Shown piece after piece: positions 5,406 to 9,779 of a stretch of 9,779 nt of DNA. The stretch is from positions 1 to 9,779 of the forward strand of contig USDU01000079.1 in assembly GCA_900553635.1 (NCBI GenBank), read 5' to 3'. Each line of letters begins with the position of its first letter. Within the stretch, counting starts at the first letter, position 1. The stretch comes from an uncultured Lachnospiraceae bacterium (GTDB lineage Bacteria; Bacillota_A; Clostridia; Lachnospirales; Lachnospiraceae). The notes beneath the pieces were generated by a model, which had not been told where the DNA came from, made no database searches, and saw nothing but the letters and a program-made list of their open reading frames with translations. Position numbers and translations under genes: made by a program.

Positions 5406-7910
5406 TTATTTTTCCTGCATATATTTTCCGGTCACACTTTCCGGATTGGCCGCCACCTGCGCGGGCGTACCGGCAGCTACAATGTATCCTCCGGCTTCTC
5501 CGCCGCCCGGCCCCATATCAATGATATAATCGGCGTTCCTGATCACATCCAGATCGTGTTCGATAACCATCACCGTAGCACCATTGTCCACCAGGGTCTG
5601 GAAGACCTGCAACAAAGTCCGGACGTCCAGCGGATGCAGGCCGATGGTGGGTTCATCGAAGACAAAGACCGAATCAGACTGACCTTTCCCCATCTCACTG
5701 GCCAGCTTCAGACGCTGGGCTTCGCCGCCGGAGAGGCTTGGCGTCTCCTCGCCCAGGGTCAGATAGCCCAGCCCCAGCTTTTCCAGAACCTCCAAGCGCT
5801 GATGAACAGTCTTCAGATCTTTCGTGGCCTCCAGCGCCGTATGCACATCCATTTCCATAAGCTCCGGCAAGGAATACTGCTTTCCTGATTTCGTTTCATA
5901 CCGAATCTGCCAGGTCTCTTTCCTGTACCGGGATCCGCCGCACTCAGTACAGGGGATATCCACATCCGGAAGGAACTGCACATCCAGGCTGATTTCTCCG
6001 GTGCCATCGCAGATTGGACAGCGCAGCGCCCCTGTATTGTAGGAGAAATCGCCTGCTTTATAACCGTCTCTTTTTGCGTCTGCCGTCCTGGCAAATACCT
6101 TCCGTAGTTCATCATGGACGTTGGCATAGGTGGCCACGGTAGAGCGTACATTGATCCCGATGGGCGTGGCATCGATAAGCTTTACATGGGAGATGCCTTC
6201 GGCTGAAATCCCTTTCACATGCTCCGGCAGCTTGGTTCCGGCTGTCACAGCCTGCAGACCCGGTACCAGACTTTCCAGTACCATGGTAGTTTTTCCGGAA
6301 CCGGATACGCCGGTTACGACTGTCAGCCTGCCTTTGGGAATGTCTGTTTCCAATGGTTTTACCGTATGAATCTGCGCCGTGGAAAGATGGATCTTTCCCA
6401 GAGAAAACAAGTCTGTTTCTGCCGTCTGGCAGCGTATCCGGCTGTCTGCCTTTCCTGACAAAAACGGACCAATCATGGAAGCCGGATTTGCCACAATCTC
6501 CGGGATACTGCCCTCGGCAATCACGTGTCCCCCACCTGCGCCTGCCTCCGGTCCCATCTCGATAATCCAGTCGGATTCTGCAAGGATCTGGATATCATGG
6601 TCCACCAGAATGACTGAATTACCGTCGGCGATCAGATCCTGCATCACTGCATTCAGTCCGACGATATTGGAAGGATGCAGACCGATAGATGGCTCGTCCA
6701 GCACGTAGAGCACGCCGGTGGTTCGGTTCCGGACGGCTCTGGCCAGCTGCATCCGCTGACGCTCTCCGGTAGACAGCGTCGAAGCCGCCCGATCCAGGGA
6801 CAGGTAAGAAAGTCCCAGATCCATCAGACGCCTTGCCGCGCTCCGGAAGGACTCGCAGATGCTTTCGGCCATGGGGCGCATCTCTTTTGGCAGAGATGCA
6901 GGCACACCGTCCACCCAGTCCGCCAGCTCCCCAAGGGTCATCCGACAGGCCGCCTCTAACCCGATGCCGCGAAGCTTCGGTGCTCTGGCCTGTCCGGAAA
7001 GTCTGCTTCCACCGCATTCCGGACAGATTTCTTCTTTTAGAAAACGCTCTACCCGCTTCATGCCCTTATCATCCTTTACCTTCGCAAGCGCATTTTCTAC
7101 GGTATAGACTGCGTTAAAATACGTAAAATCCAGTTCTCCCGCCTGATTGGTCTTCTTTGCTTTATAAAAAATGTGTTTTTTCTCCGCCGGACCGTGGTAA
7201 ATAATCTCTTTTTCCCTTTCCGTCAGATCCCGGAAAGGCACATCGGTACGCACGCCCATTTCCCGGCACACATCGGTCATCAGGGACCACATGAGGCTAT
7301 TCCAGGGAGCCACCGCACCCTCGTCAATGGTCAGGGACTCATCGGGCACCAGCGTGTCCAGATTTACCGTACGAACACTTCCGGTACCGCCACATTTCGG
7401 GCATGCCCCCTGGGAATTGAAGGACAGCTCTTCCGCCGACGGCGCATAGAAATGCTCGCCGCATTCCGGACAAATCAGCTCAGAACCGGCCGCTACCGCA
7501 AGGCTTGGCGCCACATAATGGCCATTCGGACAGCGGTGGCTTGCAAGTCTCGAATACATCAGTCTTAAAGAATTCAGAAGTTCTGTTCCGGTACCGAAGG
7601 TACTTCGGATGCCCGGAACGCCGGGCCGCTGATGAAGAGCCAATGCCGCAGGGACATACAGAACCTCGTCCACCTGGGCCTTGGCTGCGCCTGTCATACG
7701 CCGCCTGGTGTAGGTAGACAGGGATTCCAGGTAACGCCTGGAGCCTTCCGCGTACAGAACGCCCAGAGCCAGAGAAGATTTCCCTGAACCGGAGACACCT
7801 GCGATTCCCACGATTTTATTCAGAGGCACGTCCACGTCGATATTTTTCAAATTGTGTACTCTTGCGCCGCGCACCCGGATGCACGCAGGCGCTGTATGCA
7901 GTTCTTTCAT
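5406..7910 (-). CDS. UvrA2-like ABC ATPase (UvrA paralogue without the UvrB-binding domain)
   Basis: An 834-residue protein, about 100 shorter than housekeeping UvrA. Two ABC modules are intact: Walker A GVSGSGKSS (38-46) and GVSGSGKTT (534-542); signatures LSTGERQR (379-386) and LSGGEAQR (726-733); Walker B VLDEPSIGLHP (about 403-413) and VFDEPTIGLHP (about 750-760). Zinc-module cysteines are C147/C150 with C170/C173 and C631/C634 with C654/C657, both spaced 2-19-2 as in UvrA; CPECGGSRL (297-305) is also present. Only about 20 residues lie between C127 and C147, where canonical UvrA carries the UvrB-interacting domain, so it fits the UvrA2/DrrC group: DNA-damage tolerance or self-protection rather than standard excision repair. 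The start at 7910 has GGGGAAATAA upstream, 12 bases after the traX-like stop. The first signature has Thr for the usual Gly. Biological role is inference. Confidence 0.9.
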   Translation of the reverse strand: MKELHTAPACIRVRGARVHNLKNIDVDVPLNKIVGIAGVSGSGKSSLALGVLYAEGSRRYLESLSTYTRRRMTGAAKAQVDEVLYVPAALALHQRPGVPGIRSTFGTGTELLNSLRLMYSRLASHRCPNGHYVAPSLAVAAGSELICPECGEHFYAPSAEELSFNSQGACPKCGGTGSVRTVNLDTLVPDESLTIDEGAVAPWNSLMWSLMTDVCREMGVRTDVPFRDLTEREKEIIYHGPAEKKHIFYKAKKTNQAGELDFTYFNAVYTVENALAKVKDDKGMKRVERFLKEEICPECGGSRLSGQARAPKLRGIGLEAACRMTLGELADWVDGVPASLPKEMRPMAESICESFRSAARRLMDLGLSYLSLDRAASTLSTGERQRMQLARAVRNRTTGVLYVLDEPSIGLHPSNIVGLNAVMQDLIADGNSVILVDHDIQILAESDWIIEMGPEAGAGGGHVIAEGSIPEIVANPASMIGPFLSGKADSRIRCQTAETDLFSLGKIHLSTAQIHTVKPLETDIPKGRLTVVTGVSGSGKTTMVLESLVPGLQAVTAGTKLPEHVKGISAEGISHVKLIDATPIGINVRSTVATYANVHDELRKVFARTADAKRDGYKAGDFSYNTGALRCPICDGTGEISLDVQFLPDVDIPCTECGGSRYRKETWQIRYETKSGKQYSLPELMEMDVHTALEATKDLKTVHQRLEVLEKLGLGYLTLGEETPSLSGGEAQRLKLASEMGKGQSDSVFVFDEPTIGLHPLDVRTLLQVFQTLVDNGATVMVIEHDLDVIRNADYIIDMGPGGGEAGGYIVAAGTPAQVAANPESVTGKYMQEK

Positions 7911-7922
7911 TTATTTCCCCTT

Positions 7923-8696
7923 TTATCCGATAATGGTGGAACCGTTTCCATAGAGATAAACGCGAAGCAGACCCATCAATACCAGATGCCCCACATAAAA
8001 CCAGTAGAAAAACCACTTCATGCCTTTCCAGTTTCCCCTGGTTCCATTATAGTAATACATAAACGGCCACACAAGGACGATGCCATATTGCAGCAAACCA
8101 TATACCACGTCGATGCAGAGACACCATACCAGCACATACATGGAGATGTAAACCAGCATCCCAAGCATCTGTTTTCTCAGATTTCCCCGGTTGTTGTAGA
8201 TATGCAGGGAGCATAAGACCGGAAAACAGGACCAGTCAGACGGAAACGCCAACAGGCATAGCAGAAGAATCAGCAAATTCTTCTGCCACTCCGTCAAAGC
8301 AAAGCTCCGGCGTTCATTATCATTCATATACAACGCCAGCGCCGCGCAGAACAGAGCCCAGATTACGCTGGTCTGATTCAGCACGGAACTCCGGAATGGG
8401 ATCCAGGAAATGCCGAAGCAAAAGGTGTAGGCGAAATGGGATATGACTGCGAAAACGAACAGCCTCTCCAGATACTTTTTCAGATTTTTCGTATATTGAT
8501 AGCCCTCGGCAATCATAAACCACATGGTGGGAGCCGCCAGACGGCCAATCAGGTGAATACCCAGAAGCCACCAGGCCTTGTTATCGTAGCCCGGCCAAAG
8601 GGTCCAGGCCAGATGGTCAAGAGCCATGGCCAGGATGGCAAATACTTTCAACTGGTTTCCGGAAAAACCGGTAAATTTATTTTCCTTCGTCTGCAT
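7923..8696 (-). CDS. TraX-family integral membrane protein
   Basis: A 257-residue protein with about seven or eight hydrophobic helices. TraX family landmarks visible are LDH (26-28), GRLAAPTMWFMIAEGYQYT (51-69) followed by NLKKYLERLF, HFAY (87-90), SDW (153-155) and a C-terminal FYVGHL (233-238, usually FYPAHL). The founding TraX of the F plasmid acetylates pilin; the many chromosomal homologues in Firmicutes are not linked to conjugation and their substrate is unknown, so the name here states family only. No conjugation gene is present in the window. The start at 8696 is preceded by GGGAGGGGAGA. The UvrA2-like gene follows after 12 bases with no terminator, so the two are probably cotranscribed and may act together. 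Confidence 0.85.
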   Translation of the reverse strand: MQTKENKFTGFSGNQLKVFAILAMALDHLAWTLWPGYDNKAWWLLGIHLIGRLAAPTMWFMIAEGYQYTKNLKKYLERLFVFAVISHFAYTFCFGISWIPFRSSVLNQTSVIWALFCAALALYMNDNERRSFALTEWQKNLLILLLCLLAFPSDWSCFPVLCSLHIYNNRGNLRKQMLGMLVYISMYVLVWCLCIDVVYGLLQYGIVLVWPFMYYYNGTRGNWKGMKWFFYWFYVGHLVLMGLLRVYLYGNGSTIIG

Positions 8697-8743
8697 TCTC
8701 CCCTCCCATTCCGAAGTAACGAGAATGTGGCGTGCAGTTATTC

Positions 8744-8752
8744 ATCATACCA
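8744..8752 (-). promoter_or_regulatory. Possible extended -10 promoter of the TraX/UvrA2 operon
   Basis: On the minus strand TGG precedes TATGAT (8744-8749), an extended -10 with 5 of 6 consensus bases. There is no convincing -35 17 bases upstream. No terminator hairpin is seen between the DUF3786 stop and here, so read-through from the upstream pair is also possible. Confidence 0.35.
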
Positions 8753-8777
8753 TCTCGTTTCTTCGCATTTTTGTCTT

Positions 8778-9416
8778 TCATAATTTTGCTACAGTCATTT
8801 TCAACCGTTCCAGCAGATCGCCCTGTAAATAGTATGTCGTCTCAAAATTCAGATACCGCATGGTCTGATCGTCCCACATGATTTTGATCTGTGCCGGGAA
8901 TTCATCGTCGGCGTCCCAGAATTGAATCAAAACCGGGAAAAATGAAAATGCGGGGATCTCTGCCGTCACGTCCGCGCCTGCCAGCCTGGGCTTTATCTGA
9001 CCGCCCAGGCGGATGCAGGATTGTTTTAATTCTTCCACTTTTCCGGAAAAATAATCGGCGTATTTCTGTGAGAAAATATCCGCGCTGGGGCTTGCTCCTG
9101 CTGCTGCAAAATTCGCCACCAGCGTCCATTTCCCACTGAGAGGCGGAAGCTCCTTCCCGTCTCCATGGCAGAGCATGTCATAGATGGTCATGACCGTCTC
9201 ATAGGAACGGCATTCCGTATACTCCCCACTTGTTTTCTCATAGATGGTCCCGGTGCTCCGCGCAATGCGGCAACGCGTACCGATATAGGTCAGGTACAGA
9301 TACTGTTCATCTGTTTCCAGATGAAATTTTTCTGCCAGCAGCTGCTGATCGTATTTCAGGAAATAGCTTTTTCCAATATCTACCTGTTTTTCATAATTAG
9401 ACATCATTTGCTTCAT
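8778..9416 (-). CDS. DUF3786 domain protein
   Basis: A 212-residue soluble protein with no signal peptide or membrane helix. The C-terminal stretch FWDADDEFPAQIKIMWDDQT (about 166-185), then YLNFETTYYLQGDLLERL, is the pattern I recall for DUF3786, a family found mostly in anaerobes such as clostridia and without an established function. The N-terminal half has YLYLTYIGTRCRI (39-51) and an ETVMTIYDMLCHGDG part (73-87). The chosen start at 9416 uses GGAG at 9429-9432, formed by the last codon of the upstream gene, and the two genes are 7 bases apart, so translation is probably coupled. MSN at residue 5 is a possible alternative start. Confidence 0.82.
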   Translation of the reverse strand: MKQMMSNYEKQVDIGKSYFLKYDQQLLAEKFHLETDEQYLYLTYIGTRCRIARSTGTIYEKTSGEYTECRSYETVMTIYDMLCHGDGKELPPLSGKWTLVANFAAAGASPSADIFSQKYADYFSGKVEELKQSCIRLGGQIKPRLAGADVTAEIPAFSFFPVLIQFWDADDEFPAQIKIMWDDQTMRYLNFETTYYLQGDLLERLKMTVAKL

Positions 9417-9423
9417 CTTACTC

Positions 9424-9645
9424 TTACTCCGTAAAAGTGTACCGGATCAGATATCCCTTGGCATCTCCGGTAACAATGGTCACGTCTCCGTTCGGATTCT
9501 CGATTCTTTCCAGAACCGGAAATCTGCCATGCTCCTGCACATAGCTCTCCGGGCTCTCAGCCTCAGCTTCGATGAATTCTTTCTTCGCGTGGGTGGCTCC
9601 GCCACAGGGGTTTATTGTTTCTACTAAAATCTCGTACTCTTTCAT
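9424..9645 (-). CDS. 73-residue protein of unknown function
   Basis: A small, acidic, soluble protein opening with MKEYEILVETINPCGGATHA, with a Pro-Cys-Gly-Gly motif at residues 13-16, an FIEAEAESPESYV middle and a strand-rich end (GDVTIVTGDAKGYLIRYTF). I do not recognise the family. The start is well supported by AAAAGGAG eight bases before the ATG, and a good promoter lies just upstream. The stop overlaps the ribosome binding site of the DUF3786 gene, so the two are expressed together and may share a process. A metal- or cofactor-related role is conceivable from the single Cys but is not shown. Confidence 0.8.
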   Translation of the reverse strand: MKEYEILVETINPCGGATHAKKEFIEAEAESPESYVQEHGRFPVLERIENPNGDVTIVTGDAKGYLIRYTFTE

Positions 9646-9678
9646 GATACCGACTCCTTTTCTCAGATTGATACCTTT

Positions 9679-9707
9679 ATTATAACCAATCTGTCCGCCG
9701 AAATCAA
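9679..9707 (-). promoter_or_regulatory. Sigma-A promoter of the 73-residue/DUF3786 operon
   Basis: On the minus strand TTGATT (9702-9707) and a perfect TATAAT (9679-9684) are spaced exactly 17 bases. Transcription would start about 25-30 bases before the ATG at 9645. The -35 overlaps the stop codon of the preceding gene. Confidence 0.75.
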
Positions 9708-9779
9708 AAGGCGTTTTTCACTTTTTGCTCCGTTTTTTTCAGATACAGATAAAATCCCATGCATATCAGCACTCCCACC
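9704..9779 (-). CDS. C-terminal end of a membrane protein, cut by the window edge
   Basis: The minus-strand frame from the edge to TGA (9704-9706) gives 24 residues: a hydrophobic stretch VGVLICMGFYLYL and then a basic tail KKTEQKVKNAF. This is how the last helix of an integral membrane protein ends, with positive charges inside the cell. Too little is visible to name a family. The stop falls within the -35 region of the next promoter, and no terminator is seen between the two, so read-through is possible. Confidence 0.55.
   Translation of the reverse strand, partial: VGVLICMGFYLYLKKTEQKVKNAF

Noticed and set aside
7923..8696. Part of a conjugative element because of the TraX match
   Set aside because: No relaxase, coupling protein, type IV secretion or integrase gene is near; chromosomal TraX homologues are common in Firmicutes outside conjugation loci.

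Overview
The window looks like a chromosomal segment from a low-to-mid GC Firmicute, most likely a clostridium of the Lachnospiraceae type. The clues are strong AGGAGG-type ribosome binding sites, sigma-A promoters with TATAAT boxes, short T-tailed terminators, and a gene set familiar from gut clostridia (DUF3786, TraX, a UvrA without a UvrB-binding domain, a sigma factor with a membrane partner, and a stand-alone MetY). The organism call is inference. All genes but one are on the minus strand.

From the left edge: (1) an unrecognised, cut-off and visibly AT-rich gene (1-506) with its own promoter; (2) a two-gene unit read right to left, an ECF sigma factor (2139-2615) followed by its probable membrane-anchored anti-sigma/sensor partner (649-2085), closed by a hairpin at 579-620; (3) a 552-base stretch (2616-3167) without a secure gene, which holds a consensus plus-strand promoter and a long leader containing a terminator-like hairpin; (4) the only plus-strand gene, a small DUF2798-type membrane protein (3168-3626), ending in a hairpin at 3673-3724; (5) metY, O-acetylhomoserine sulfhydrylase (3748-5028); (6) a 57-residue small gene (5117-5290) with a very strong ribosome binding site; (7) a probable two-gene operon, TraX-family membrane protein then a UvrA2-like ABC protein (8696 down to 5406), ended by a perfect 11-bp hairpin at 5330-5369; (8) a tightly coupled pair, a 73-residue protein and a DUF3786 protein (9645 down to 8778), with a good promoter at 9679-9707; (9) at the right edge, the last 24 codons of a membrane protein.

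Functionally this is mostly housekeeping and stress-type material: regulation by an envelope-linked sigma factor, sulfur assimilation into homocysteine, and a UvrA-like ATPase paired with a membrane protein. I see no CRISPR array, tRNA, rRNA, insertion sequence or prophage gene. No clearly new multi-gene system is evident. The best leads are the TraX/UvrA2 pairing, the DUF2798 leader, the 57-residue gene, a possible autoregulatory ECF promoter, and the unknown AT-rich gene at the left edge.
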